A stretch of 64,000 bases of DNA from an uncultured Ilumatobacter sp. (GCA_938091165.1 CALKNK010000013.1:62001-126000); one strand, 5' to 3'. Shown: positions 23,949 to 31,481, counted from the stretch's first letter. Translations and numbers: made by a program. The notes: generated by a model from the sequence alone, not told the origin.

Positions 23949-24734
23949 TTACGAGAGTCTAGAACGTTGGCGGGCAGCCTCGAACGCCAAGACCGTGGTA
24001 GCCATGGCGACGTTGAGTGACTCCGTGCGGCCGTGATGCGGAATGGTGACCCACTCGCGGATCGGCCCCGCGGCGTCGTCCCATTCGTCGGGAAGGCCCG
24101 CCGCTTCGTTCCCCATCACGATGGCGACGCGTCCGGTGAGGTCGATATCGGTATGCGGGTGCACGGTTCGTCCATCAGTGTCGTGGCTGCTTGAGCCGAT
24201 CAGCCGGAGGCCTGCAGTTCGCAATTCGCCAAGCTCGGCAACGACTACCGGCACGTTAAACAAGGCCCCGGCCGACGAGCGGACGACTTTCGAATTGTAG
24301 GGATCGACGCCGCCAGGTGTCAGCACAACCAGGTCAGCGCCAGCAGCTTCAGCCGACCGCAGAATCGTGCCGAGGTTGCCCGGGTCGCTTACTCGGTCAA
24401 GCGCGACGACCAAGGACGCCGCAAGCATCCGTTCGTGTACGTCGCCAACCTCGGGAATTCCCACGATGGCAATCGGCGGCTGTGGAGCGGCGGTGGAGGC
24501 AACTCGCTCCAGCACGCCGGATCGAAGCTCGTACACCGAACCAGCGCCGTCGATCGCTGCATCGCTGCCCTCGGGCACAAACTGCGCGTCGACGCGCCAA
24601 CCAGCGCGTACTGCTTCAGCGACGAGAACAGGGCCCTCGACGACGAACACACCTTTGTCGTAACGCGAACTGCGACGCCCAAAAAGGCGTCGCAGATCTT
24701 GAACTTGTGAGTTTTTGTAGTCCAGAGCGCTCAT
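23949..24734 (-). CDS. TrmH/SpoU-family RNA 2'-O-methyltransferase
   Basis: A 261-aa SPOUT methyltransferase. The N-terminal substrate-binding domain has the typical opening Asn-Ser-Gln-Val-Gln-Asp-Leu. The knotted catalytic domain carries motif 1 (Asp-Pro-Gly-Asn-Leu-Gly-Thr-Ile-Leu-Arg, about 121-130), motif 2 (Val-Met-Gly-Asn-Glu-Ala-Gly-Leu) and motif 3 (Glu-Ser-Leu-Asn-Val-Ala-Met-Ala). The family methylates ribose in rRNA or tRNA. Position downstream of rplT is common for an rRNA-modifying member. The exact target is not known. Confidence 0.93.
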   Translation of the reverse strand: MSALDYKNSQVQDLRRLFGRRSSRYDKGVFVVEGPVLVAEAVRAGWRVDAQFVPEGSDAAIDGAGSVYELRSGVLERVASTAAPQPPIAIVGIPEVGDVHERMLAASLVVALDRVSDPGNLGTILRSAEAAGADLVVLTPGGVDPYNSKVVRSSAGALFNVPVVVAELGELRTAGLRLIGSSSHDTDGRTVHPHTDIDLTGRVAIVMGNEAAGLPDEWDDAAGPIREWVTIPHHGRTESLNVAMATTVLAFEAARQRSRLS

Positions 24735-24753
24735 GTGCTCTGGAAACTACTTG

Positions 24754-25107
24754 TCAGAGAGCTGCCTTTGCGCTTTCGACCAGTTTGGCGAACGCTGCGG
24801 GTTCGGTGACGGCGAGATCCGCAAGGATCTTGCGGTCGACTTCAATACCAGCGGCGTTCATACCTGCAATAAAGCGGCTGTAGCTCATACCGTGCTCGCG
24901 TGTGCCTGCGTTGATCCGCTGGATCCACAGACGACGCATTTCACCCTTACGGGCGCGTCGGTCACGAAAGGCGTAGTTGCCCGACCGCATGACTTGTTCA
25001 TTTGCGGCGCGGAACGAACGGCTCTTGTTGCCGTAGTAGCCTTTGGCCTGCTTCAGTACTTTCTTGTGCCGCTTTTTGGACGCGACGCCACGTTTCACTC
25101 GTGCCAT
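24754..25107 (-). CDS. rplT: 50S ribosomal protein L20
   Basis: A 117-aa primary 23S rRNA-binding protein, needed early in large-subunit assembly. Nearly the whole sequence is the L20 family, opening with Ala-Arg-Val-Lys-Arg-Gly and continuing through Lys-Lys-Arg-His-Lys-Lys-Val-Leu. An AAGGAAG Shine-Dalgarno lies before the ATG at 25107. It is the third gene of infC-rpmI-rplT. In several bacteria L20 represses this operon; no L20-binding leader could be identified here. Confidence 0.98.
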   Translation of the reverse strand: MARVKRGVASKKRHKKVLKQAKGYYGNKSRSFRAANEQVMRSGNYAFRDRRARKGEMRRLWIQRINAGTREHGMSYSRFIAGMNAAGIEVDRKILADLAVTEPAAFAKLVESAKAAL

Positions 25108-25123
25108 TGTCTCTTCCTTCTAC

Positions 25124-25321
25124 TCAGCGCTCAGCCAGGAGGCGCTTAATTTTGCGGGCATCGCCCTTGTGAACGTCGGCATCGCGATCGAGACGATGCT
25201 TACGCGAGGACGACTTGCCCTCGAACTTGTGCTGGTTGTTTTGCTGCTCATGGCGCAGCTTCCCGGTGCCAGTCTTCTTGAACCGCTTAGCGGCGGTCTT
25301 CGATGTCTTCATCTTGGGCAT
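25124..25321 (-). CDS. rpmI: 50S ribosomal protein L35
   Basis: A 65-aa, very basic ribosomal protein, the usual size. I start it at ATG 25321 behind a strong AAGGAG Shine-Dalgarno; the longer open frame runs into the infC 3' end and is shadow. The opening Met-Pro-Lys-Met-Lys-Thr-Ser-Lys-Thr-Ala-Ala-Lys-Arg-Phe is diagnostic. It lies 10 bases after infC and 16 before rplT. Confidence 0.97.
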   Translation of the reverse strand: MPKMKTSKTAAKRFKKTGTGKLRHEQQNNQHKFEGKSSSRKHRLDRDADVHKGDARKIKRLLAER

Positions 25322-25331
25322 CGAACGCTCC

Positions 25332-26090
25332 TTATTCAGTTGTTTCCGACTCGGCGGTGGCCGTATCGGCTGCTTCGGCCACTTCAGCTGCTTTGACCTC
25401 GGCAACCTCCGGAACCTCGGCGGCGTCTTCCACCGAGGCTGTTGCCATGGGCTCGGTCGGCGCTTCGGTTTCGGTTGGTACGTCAGTCTCAGCGGCAGCG
25501 GTTGCGGCCTCTGCTTCTTTGGCAGCTTCGACTGCTGCCTTCTTCATTGCTTCTTGGGCTTGTTTGTCCGGGGACAACACCATGGTCATGCTTCGTCCCT
25601 CAAATCGAGCTTGAGTATCGACCTTGGCAGCAGGCCCCACTGACTCGAGCACCTCATCGAGAATTTTCGAGCCGAGTTCCGGGTGAGCCATTTCACGGCC
25701 GCGGAATTGCAGCGTAATTTTAACTTTGTGGCCTTCATCGATGAACTTAATGACGTTTCGCGTCTTGGTGTCGAAGTCACCCTTACCAATCTTCGGCCGA
25801 TACTTCACTTCTTTCACCGTGACGTTGGTCGATTTCTTACGAGCCTCTTTGGCCTTTTGTCCCTCCTCGTACTTGAACTTTCCGTAGTCCATGATCCGAC
25901 AAACCGGTGGATTCGCACCAGGTGCAACTTCCACTAGATCAAGATCAAAGCCACGGGCCATTCGCAGCGCTTCAGGAACCGCTTTAATTCCGAGTTGGTC
26001 ACCTGTGGGCCCGATAAGTCGGACCTCGCGTGATCGGATGCGGTCGTTGATGCGATGCTGGTCGCCGCGTTGTTCGTTTCGAGGTGCTAT
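25332..26090 (-). CDS. infC: Translation initiation factor IF-3, probable AUA start
   Basis: IF-3 binds the 30S subunit and checks the start codon. The two-domain core starts at Ile-Asn-Asp-Arg-Ile-Arg and contains Cys-Arg-Ile-Met-Asp-Tyr-Gly-Lys-Phe and Phe-Arg-Gly-Arg-Glu-Met-Ala-His-Pro. I place the start at ATA 26090: an AGGAG Shine-Dalgarno (26100-26104) lies nine bases upstream, no ATG, GTG or TTG lies between it and the core, and the resulting N-terminus is 13 residues before the core, as in E. coli. The in-frame TTG at 26147 is the alternative (271 aa). A C-terminal Ala/Glu/Thr-rich acidic tail of roughly 75 residues follows the core. Confidence 0.9.
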   Translation of the reverse strand: MAPRNEQRGDQHRINDRIRSREVRLIGPTGDQLGIKAVPEALRMARGFDLDLVEVAPGANPPVCRIMDYGKFKYEEGQKAKEARKKSTNVTVKEVKYRPKIGKGDFDTKTRNVIKFIDEGHKVKITLQFRGREMAHPELGSKILDEVLESVGPAAKVDTQARFEGRSMTMVLSPDKQAQEAMKKAAVEAAKEAEAATAAAETDVPTETEAPTEPMATASVEDAAEVPEVAEVKAAEVAEAADTATAESETTE

Positions 26091-26096
26091 GAGACT

Positions 26097-26104
26097 GCTC
26101 TCCT
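26097..26104 (-). promoter_or_regulatory. Shine-Dalgarno that decides the infC start
   Basis: AGGAGAGC on the minus strand, a near-ideal anti-16S match. The first in-frame codon at normal spacing is ATA (26088-26090). Were the TTG at 26147 used, this strong site would lie uselessly inside the coding region. Confidence 0.6.
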
Positions 26105-26324
26105 GTGCAAATGGGCCTCCCCATGTTTGGAATGTGATGGCGCTCAACGCGAAATGTCACGGAGCGCCCAACACAAATATGCCACGACATCTTTGAAGTC
26201 GTACCATGCTCGTAGCTGGTCTCAGCCGGGACCTGGACGCACCGTTGCAATTTCCATTAATTCCGAAAATGTGCGGTCGTGGCCAGGTGGGAGTTTCCCC
26301 CACTTCGCCTCAATTGTTGTTCGT

Positions 26325-26330
26325 TAGGCT
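26325..26330 (+). promoter_or_regulatory. -10 hexamer of the DUF1844 gene
   Basis: TAGGCT on the plus strand, seven bases before the GTG at 26338, with no Shine-Dalgarno in between. It supports the internal GTG start and a leaderless mRNA. Confidence 0.45.
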
Positions 26331-26337
26331 ACAGCGT

Positions 26338-26757
26338 GTGACCGACGAAAGTGCTCCAATGCCAGATTCCGACTCCGACCACAGTGCGAACTTCGCAGAT
26401 ATTAATGAAGGCCTCGCCGATTTTGGCGCGGAAACAGAGCTCGACCAGGAAACTATCGATGCCATGCAAGACGCACAGCAGGCGATGGAAGACGCCCGAT
26501 CACGTCTCGCAGACGTTCCTGCCGAAGTCGTAGTGACGAACCACGTCATGGGCCTGTACGAGTTGGCCGCTATCCACCTGTCGGCCACTCCCCCTGACCT
26601 CGAACAGTCCGTACTGGCCATAGATGCCGTTGCCTGCCTCGTTGACGGCCTAGGCGACCGCCTCGGCGAAGAAGCGCCCACGATGCGCGATGCACTCAAC
26701 AACATCCGCCTCGCCTTCGTGCAGATCAAAGGTGCCGAGCGGCCATCCGAAAGCTGA
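26338..26757 (+). CDS. DUF1844 domain-containing protein
   Basis: A 139-aa acidic protein starting at GTG 26338. The N-terminal 45 residues are Asp/Glu-rich and probably disordered. The remainder matches the small helical DUF1844 family in pattern: hydrophobic helices around Val-Val-Thr-Asn-His-Val-Met-Gly-Leu-Tyr-Glu-Leu, a central Ala-Ile-Asp-Ala-Val-Ala helix, and a final Leu-Arg/Asn-rich helix ending in Phe-Val-Gln-Ile-Lys. DUF1844 genes lie next to infC in many actinobacteria, divergent as here. No function is known; proximity suggests a role in translation, unproven. Confidence 0.82.
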   Translation: MTDESAPMPDSDSDHSANFADINEGLADFGAETELDQETIDAMQDAQQAMEDARSRLADVPAEVVVTNHVMGLYELAAIHLSATPPDLEQSVLAIDAVACLVDGLGDRLGEEAPTMRDALNNIRLAFVQIKGAERPSES

Positions 26758-26776
26758 ACCCCACCCAAAAAATGGC

Positions 26777-26805
26777 GGAAAATGTGCGTTGAGCGACGAT
26801 TTTCC
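26777..26805. terminator. Weak hairpin between convergent DUF1844 and ATL genes
   Basis: GGAAAAT (26777-26783) pairs with ATTTTCC (26799-26805) around a 15-base loop. The stem is A/T-rich and the loop is large, so it is a weak candidate. It overlaps a competing AAATGTG/CACATTT pairing. Confidence 0.3.
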
Positions 26806-26817
26806 CTCACATTTCGG

Positions 26818-27135
26818 TCAGAGGTGGCGGGCGAAGCGGCCGAGCGGGGCCTCGACCACGCGTGAATTGCGCACGATCACGTCCTCCTCGGCAAGGATTT
26901 CGGCTTGAAGCTGAGGATTACTTGACCTCAGATGACCCAAAGCGTTGACAACGCGCCACCATGGAACATCGACGTCGGTGTGGCCGACGATACGACCGAC
27001 AAGACGAGACATCTTCGGATATCCAGCGACGTCGGCGACATCGCCGTAGGTGGTCACTTCGCCTTCGTTCAGCGACAGCAACACCTCGATAATCCGACGC
27101 TCTCGCTCGGCACGGAGTGCTGCGTCGTCAACCAT
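26818..27135 (-). CDS. MGMT-family DNA-binding protein, alkyltransferase-like (ATL)
   Basis: A 105-aa protein with the C-terminal fold of O6-alkylguanine-DNA alkyltransferase. The reactive Pro-Cys-His-Arg motif is replaced by Pro58-Trp-Trp-Arg61, so it cannot accept alkyl groups. ATL proteins bind and flip O6-alkylguanine and hand it to nucleotide excision repair. The Thr-Tyr-Gly-Asp-Val-Ala helix and the Val-Gly-Arg-Ile-Val arginine-finger segment are retained. I start it at ATG 27135; the longer frame upstream is shadow. It lies 22 bases after the small cold-shock-like gene. Confidence 0.88.
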   Translation of the reverse strand: MVDDAALRAERERRIIEVLLSLNEGEVTTYGDVADVAGYPKMSRLVGRIVGHTDVDVPWWRVVNALGHLRSSNPQLQAEILAEEDVIVRNSRVVEAPLGRFARHL

Positions 27136-27157
27136 CTGAATACCCAAGCAGCCGGAT

Positions 27158-27361
27158 TCAGGACCGGATGCGAGCAGCTTCGTAACGGCCAAATTTGGCG
27201 AGGAGGTCGAACGAGACGGCCGTGCCGACGGCAATCGACCGGCTTCCGTCTGCGATCTCGATGCAGTGGAATGCGTGTTCGGAGCCAGACTCAGAAGTAA
27301 TTGTCCCGAGGCCGACCGATTCGTCGAACGCCGCGACCGTCCCCGTCAACGTGATGGTCAC
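27158..27361 (-). CDS. Small cold-shock-domain-like protein
   Basis: A 67-aa protein that looks like an incomplete cold-shock beta barrel. It has Gly-Thr-Val-Ala-Ala-Phe-Asp, then Val-Gly-Leu-Gly-Thr-Ile-Thr in place of the usual Gly-Phe-Gly-Phe-Ile, then Ala-Phe-His-Cys, which resembles the Phe-Val-His RNP2 segment. Several aromatic RNA-contact residues of classical Csp are missing, so nucleic-acid binding is uncertain. The ATG overlaps the hisG stop by four bases, so it is cotranslated with hisG. Confidence 0.75.
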   Translation of the reverse strand: MTITLTGTVAAFDESVGLGTITSESGSEHAFHCIEIADGSRSIAVGTAVSFDLLAKFGRYEAARIRS

Positions 27362-28230
27362 GGCACGATCTTGGAAATCGACATCTCGAGCAAGTCGGTG
27401 GCTCCCGCCTCACGCAACGCCGGGATCATCAAGTTGACGGTGCGCTTCTCGATAACTGATTCGACTGCGTAACCGCCGCCCGAAAGCGGTGACACCGTGG
27501 GCGACTTCATAGACGGCAGGACGGCAAGTACCGCATCGCGATGATCCTCATCGACGTTCAGCTTCAGGAGCACCTTACCCCTGGCATCAAGAACGCCGTT
27601 GAGCAGGGTCATCACCTGCTCCATGGCCTTGCGTTTCTGCGGATCGGCAAACGCGGCCGGATTGGCTACGACTTCGGTGTAGCTCGTGAGAATCGTGTCG
27701 ATCACCTTAAGACCGGCAGCACGAAGGGCTCGGCCGGTTTCGGTGATCTCGACAACACAGTCGGCAATGTCAGGAATCTTGGCCTCGGTGGCGCCGTAGG
27801 AAAGTCGAATGTTGGCCTCAACACCATGCTGCTCGAAGAACTTCTTCGTGATGCCGAGGTATTCCGTCTGGACACGCACGCCGTTCGGGAGGTCCGTCAC
27901 CGACTCTGCCGCCGAATCACCCGCCACAGCGACGACCATCCGAATTGGCTTCGAGGTGTTCTTGGAGTATTTGAGTTCTCCGAGGCTTTCGACAACGCTG
28001 CCCGTTTCCTCGACCCAGTCGCGACCGGTGATACCAATATCGAAGAGCCCTTCGGCGATGTACGTCGGAATCTCCTGGGGACGAAGGATCCTGACCGAAG
28101 AGATTCGGGGATCGTCGATCGTCGCTTGATAGTCGACCGAAGAGGAACGATTCACAGGCAGGTCGGCAGCGTCGAACAATTCGAGCGTTGCCTTTTCGAG
28201 TGAACCTTTGGGGAGAACGACATTGAGCAC
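27358..28230 (-). CDS. hisG: ATP phosphoribosyltransferase, long (HisG-L) form
   Basis: First enzyme of histidine synthesis, joining ATP and PRPP. At 290 aa it is the long form, with a C-terminal regulatory ACT-like domain (about 215-290, including Gly-Gly-Gly-Tyr-Ala-Val-Glu-Ser) for histidine feedback, and needs no HisZ. The periplasmic-binding-like core opens Leu-Pro-Lys-Gly-Ser-Leu-Glu and carries Gly-Ile-Thr-Gly-Arg-Asp-Trp. GTG 28230 has TACCCT six bases upstream, so the mRNA is probably leaderless. hisE, which often precedes hisG in actinobacteria, is not here. Confidence 0.96.
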   Translation of the reverse strand: MLNVVLPKGSLEKATLELFDAADLPVNRSSSVDYQATIDDPRISSVRILRPQEIPTYIAEGLFDIGITGRDWVEETGSVVESLGELKYSKNTSKPIRMVVAVAGDSAAESVTDLPNGVRVQTEYLGITKKFFEQHGVEANIRLSYGATEAKIPDIADCVVEITETGRALRAAGLKVIDTILTSYTEVVANPAAFADPQKRKAMEQVMTLLNGVLDARGKVLLKLNVDEDHRDAVLAVLPSMKSPTVSPLSGGGYAVESVIEKRTVNLMIPALREAGATDLLEMSISKIVP

Positions 28231-28236
28231 GCTGTG

Positions 28237-28242
28237 AGGGTA
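28237..28242 (-). promoter_or_regulatory. -10 hexamer of hisG
   Basis: TACCCT on the minus strand, six bases before the GTG at 28230, in the 119-base gap after mog. No Shine-Dalgarno is present. A leaderless hisG transcript is inferred. Confidence 0.45.
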
Positions 28243-28275
28243 TCGAGACTCCGCCGCTGACGACCTGCGAGTTTC

Positions 28276-28325
28276 AGTGACGCCTGCTCCCGGCCTCGAC
28301 GCAACTCAGAGTGACGCCTGCTCCC
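28276..28325. repeat. Two copies of a 16-base direct repeat, 34-base period
   Basis: AGTGACGCCTGCTCCC occurs at 28276-28291 and 28310-28325, followed in both by a related CRRCCT block. The second copy also forms an inverted pair with CGTCACT a little further right (AGTGACG/CGTCACT, 16-base loop). The site lies between mog and hisG. It may be a REP-like element or the terminator of the def-fmt-rsmB-mog operon. Confidence 0.6.
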
Positions 28326-28349
28326 AACCTGACGTCACTGGGTTTGTGG

Positions 28350-28841
28350 TCAGTGTGAGTTGTCCGTGTCGTGCAACAACCGAAGCGCATGCGGCAGCAC
28401 GTCGAGGATCGCGTCGAGTTGTTCGACACAGCCCTTGGTACTGCCCGGGGTGTTCACGATGATCGCGTTGCCTCGGATACCGGCAACCCCACGCGAGAGC
28501 CGACCGAGCGGGTTGCACAGGCGCATGGCCTCGGCGAGACCGGGAGCTTCGCGTTCGATGACTGCACGCGTGCCTTCCGGGGTCTGGTCCCGTGGAGCAA
28601 AACCCGTGCCGCCTGTCGAGACCACGAGTCCGGCGAAACCGTCAGTCAGTTCCGTCAACGCCGCAGCGACGTTGTCCGTGCCATCAGCGGTCACCCGTTG
28701 CTCAACCACGTCGAATCCTGCCATCACGAGATGAGCGGCGAGAGCTGCGCCGCTCTTGTCATCGCGCGTGCCGTGGATGACTCCATCACTGCAGGTCAGC
28801 ACCTTCGCCTGTTGCCGGTCAGCCGCCATCGATGCACTCAT
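28350..28841 (-). CDS. mog: Molybdopterin adenylyltransferase-like protein (MogA/MoaB family)
   Basis: A 163-aa MoCF-biosynthesis domain. The Ser-Thr-Gly-Gly-Thr-Gly segment near residues 95-100, the following Arg-Asp-Gln-Thr-Pro-Glu, and the Ile-Val-Asn-Thr-Pro-Gly-Ser segment form the molybdopterin-binding site. The family adenylates molybdopterin or traffics it. An ATG overlap of four bases couples it to rsmB; this pairing is unexpected for function. No other molybdenum cofactor gene is in the window. Confidence 0.9.
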   Translation of the reverse strand: MSASMAADRQQAKVLTCSDGVIHGTRDDKSGAALAAHLVMAGFDVVEQRVTADGTDNVAAALTELTDGFAGLVVSTGGTGFAPRDQTPEGTRAVIEREAPGLAEAMRLCNPLGRLSRGVAGIRGNAIIVNTPGSTKGCVEQLDAILDVLPHALRLLHDTDNSH

Positions 28842-30088
28842 GTGACCCGACGGTAGCGAATCAGCACCATTCCGTCAGTGTCTGCATCGTGCGGCAACAC
28901 CCGCCATCCGTGCCCGAAACGCCGCCACGTGCCGACTGCAGGTTCACTGGGATCGACTTCGAATCCTGCAGGGGCCGGATGATCGATCGACTCCTCAGCC
29001 GTCACCGTGCACACGCTGTAGATGAGTCGACCACCTGGCTTGATCAGCGTCGCGGCCGCAGCGAGCAGCCCACGCTGCAGCACGGCCAATTCGGTGATGT
29101 CGCTGGCTTCGATACGCCAACGAGCATCTGGACGACGACGCAGTGCGCCAAGTCCCGAGCACGGCGCATCGAGGAGCACCGCGTCGAATGAGGCCGGGAG
29201 GAATGGCGGCGCAGTCCCGTCGGCGGTAACGACCGGGAGCTCGAGGTCGAGCTTGATGGCGTTCTCGCGGACGAGCTGCACACGGCGGTGACGCATGTCT
29301 GCCGCGATGACGAGAGCACCGTCGTTGGCAATCGCTGTCGCCTTCCCGCCCGGAGCTGCGCACACGTCGAGCACGCGCTCGTCGGAGCCAGCGTCGACCG
29401 ACGCCGAAACCCACTGCGACGATCGGTCCTGCACGTAGCCATCGGAACGCGCTGTCACCCGCGGCGGCTCGTTCATACGCTCCATCGCAGAAATTGCTTC
29501 GTCACCGAGTTCGGTCACCAGCCGATCGGCCAGCCAGTTGGGGTAGCTCAACCGCGACGCGTCAGAGGGCCAGGTCATCGACTCGATCGGCGAGTCGGCA
29601 ACGCGGCGCAGGACAGCATTGACGAAGCCACGGGTCTTACCCGGCGCGAGTTCCACGGTCTCGCTGACCGCGGCGTGCGCCGGCACACCCGCATACGCAA
29701 GCTGATACGCCCCAAGCCGAAGGATTGAGCGGGTCGCATCGTCAGGAGGCTGGCTGACAAACCGGTCGATGATCGCGTCGCAGGCACGCCGCATCCGGGT
29801 CGAGCCGTAGACGAGCTCGGTCGCAAAGCGCCGATCTTGATCAGACAGATTGGATGCCGCCAGCGTCGGACCGAGCACGAGGTTGGCGTACGCCCCGTCG
29901 TTCTCGATGCGCTGCAGCACATCAAAGGCCAGTTGGCGAGCTGTCTTGCGCCTCTCGGTGTGTGCACGCGGATCCGTCCGGCCTTTGTCGTTCCAGTCCG
30001 AGTTCTGGAGTGCGGCGCGACGCTGCTTGCGATTCAACGGTTTCGTGTCATCGACGGGAGGCCCCGACGGCGCGGTCCAGTCGCTCAC
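28838..30088 (-). CDS. rsmB: 16S rRNA (cytosine-967-C5)-methyltransferase RsmB
   Basis: I start this 416-aa protein at GTG 30088, which overlaps the fmt stop by four bases; the longer frame is fmt shadow. An N-terminal NusB-like RNA-binding domain is followed by the Rossmann methyltransferase core. The catalytic Cys is in Asp-Ala-Pro-Cys-Ser-Gly-Leu-Gly, and the second Cys, for enzyme release, lies in Tyr-Ser-Val-Cys-Thr. A basic linker (Leu-Asn-Arg-Lys-Gln-Arg-Arg) leads the protein. It modifies position 967 of 16S rRNA in E. coli. Confidence 0.94.
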   Translation of the reverse strand: MSDWTAPSGPPVDDTKPLNRKQRRAALQNSDWNDKGRTDPRAHTERRKTARQLAFDVLQRIENDGAYANLVLGPTLAASNLSDQDRRFATELVYGSTRMRRACDAIIDRFVSQPPDDATRSILRLGAYQLAYAGVPAHAAVSETVELAPGKTRGFVNAVLRRVADSPIESMTWPSDASRLSYPNWLADRLVTELGDEAISAMERMNEPPRVTARSDGYVQDRSSQWVSASVDAGSDERVLDVCAAPGGKATAIANDGALVIAADMRHRRVQLVRENAIKLDLELPVVTADGTAPPFLPASFDAVLLDAPCSGLGALRRRPDARWRIEASDITELAVLQRGLLAAAATLIKPGGRLIYSVCTVTAEESIDHPAPAGFEVDPSEPAVGTWRRFGHGWRVLPHDADTDGMVLIRYRRVT

Positions 30089-30918
30089 AGCGTTCCGAAC
30101 AATTCGTTGGCAGTTGGTTGCGCTCCGTTGCGCCATGCTGCGAAGTCCATACGGCCCTTGCCTTCCGGTTGCACTGTTGTCGGAACGAGTACGCCATCCA
30201 CGAGGTCGGCCGCATGGATCTTCAAGCGCTTGTCGCGGAACGTGGTCCACGCTCCCCCGACTCGAATCAGCCGGTGAACGTGCTCGGCAGGCTGCGCCCA
30301 GTCGATTTCGAAGTCCGGCTTCGCGAACTTCGCGGCGTACAGCGTCTCGCCGTGTTGCGGCTCGGCCGTATCGATCCACTCGGCGAGCGGTGTGTTCAGC
30401 GTCCGCACGAGCAAGTCTGCTGCGATTTCAACCAGCCGAACGCGCAGCTCCGCGGCAGTTGTGTCGTCGGTGATCGGCGTCGTGACGCAGTCGTACACCC
30501 CACCGGTGTCGAGACCTTCTTCGAGGGCCATGATGCACACGCCGGTCTCGCTGTCGCCTGCGAGGACCGCTCGCTCGACAGGTGCCGCTCCGCGCCATCG
30601 CGGCAACAGCGAGAAGTGCGCGTTAACCATCGGAATGACCGCAAGGTTATGCGGCCTGATCATCCGGCCGTAGGCAACAACGACCCCCAGCTCTGCACCG
30701 TCACGCTCAACGGCCCGGATGACATCATCCGGATCGTGCGAGACAGGGAGGCCCAATTCAATGGCGGCGGCCTTGACCGGGCTCGGTGACAGCGCACCGC
30801 CTCTCCCCCGCTTCTTATCGACGCGTGTGACGACGAGCACGATCTCGTGGCCAGCTGCGTGCAAGGCCTGAAGGGGTGGCACCGCCATCTCGGGTGTGCC
30901 GAGGTAGACGAGCTTCAT
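30085..30918 (-). CDS. fmt: Methionyl-tRNA formyltransferase
   Basis: Formylates initiator Met-tRNA using 10-formyl-THF. I start it at ATG 30918 (Met-Lys-Leu-Val-Tyr-Leu-Gly-Thr-Pro-Glu); sequence upstream is def shadow. The catalytic Asn-Ala-His-Phe-Ser-Leu-Leu-Pro-Arg-Trp-Arg-Gly is intact, as is the Leu-Asp-Thr-Gly-Gly segment. At 277 aa it is shorter than the usual 310 or so, mainly in the C-terminal tRNA-binding domain. It lies 13 bases after def. Confidence 0.95.
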   Translation of the reverse strand: MKLVYLGTPEMAVPPLQALHAAGHEIVLVVTRVDKKRGRGGALSPSPVKAAAIELGLPVSHDPDDVIRAVERDGAELGVVVAYGRMIRPHNLAVIPMVNAHFSLLPRWRGAAPVERAVLAGDSETGVCIMALEEGLDTGGVYDCVTTPITDDTTAAELRVRLVEIAADLLVRTLNTPLAEWIDTAEPQHGETLYAAKFAKPDFEIDWAQPAEHVHRLIRVGGAWTTFRDKRLKIHAADLVDGVLVPTTVQPEGKGRMDFAAWRNGAQPTANELFGTL

Positions 30919-30931
30919 TGAACTGGCCTGA

Positions 30932-31474
30932 TCAGGAGAGACCCAGACGCCTGCGGAGCGGTTGGCGCTCGATCGTGCCCTCAGCGGCTTGTTCTTCAAT
31001 TCGCCGGTACTCGCGCATCGCTTCTTTGCGCTGGTCGCCCTCAAGGCGATCGAACATCAGCACACCGTGGAGGTGGTCAATCTCGTGTTGAAACATGCGC
31101 GCTTCCAGCTCGTCGGCTTCGATCTCGATGATCTCGCCGTCGAGACTGACGCCACGAACCAGCACCTTCTTTGGCCGAAGCATTTCGACGTACAACCCCG
31201 GAATCGACAGGCAGCCTTCGTCGAAGACCCATTCGCCGTCTGACTCGACGACTTCAGGGTTGACGATCGCCAGTGGCTCATCGCCCAGATCCCAGACCAC
31301 CACCTGCTTCTGCACGCCAATTTGCGGGGCTGCGAGCGCCAAGCCGTTGCCGGAGTCGATGAGCGTGTCGAACATCTCGTCGACAAGGCGGATGACCTTG
31401 CCGTCGATATTGTCGACCACGCCCGCCTTGGTCTTCAACACGGGATCGCCGTATGTCCTGATCTTGTGCGACAT
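30932..31474 (-). CDS. def: Peptide deformylase
   Basis: Removes the formyl group from nascent proteins. The 180-aa enzyme has all three metal motifs: Gly44-Leu-Ala-Leu-Ala-Ala-Pro-Gln-Ile-Gly, Glu87-Gly-Cys-Leu-Ser (Cys is the metal ligand), and His-Glu131-Ile-Asp-His (about 130-134). It pairs with fmt in the same operon. The ATG at 31474 has TAGCCT seven bases upstream (31482-31487), so def is probably the leaderless first gene of def-fmt-rsmB-mog. Confidence 0.97.
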   Translation of the reverse strand: MSHKIRTYGDPVLKTKAGVVDNIDGKVIRLVDEMFDTLIDSGNGLALAAPQIGVQKQVVVWDLGDEPLAIVNPEVVESDGEWVFDEGCLSIPGLYVEMLRPKKVLVRGVSLDGEIIEIEADELEARMFQHEIDHLHGVLMFDRLEGDQRKEAMREYRRIEEQAAEGTIERQPLRRRLGLS

Positions 31475-31481
31475 TCCTGCC

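Noticed and set aside
30089..30379. Extended rsmB start
   Set aside because: The extra codons are fmt shadow; the GTG at 30088 overlaps the fmt stop in the four-base style used by its neighbours.
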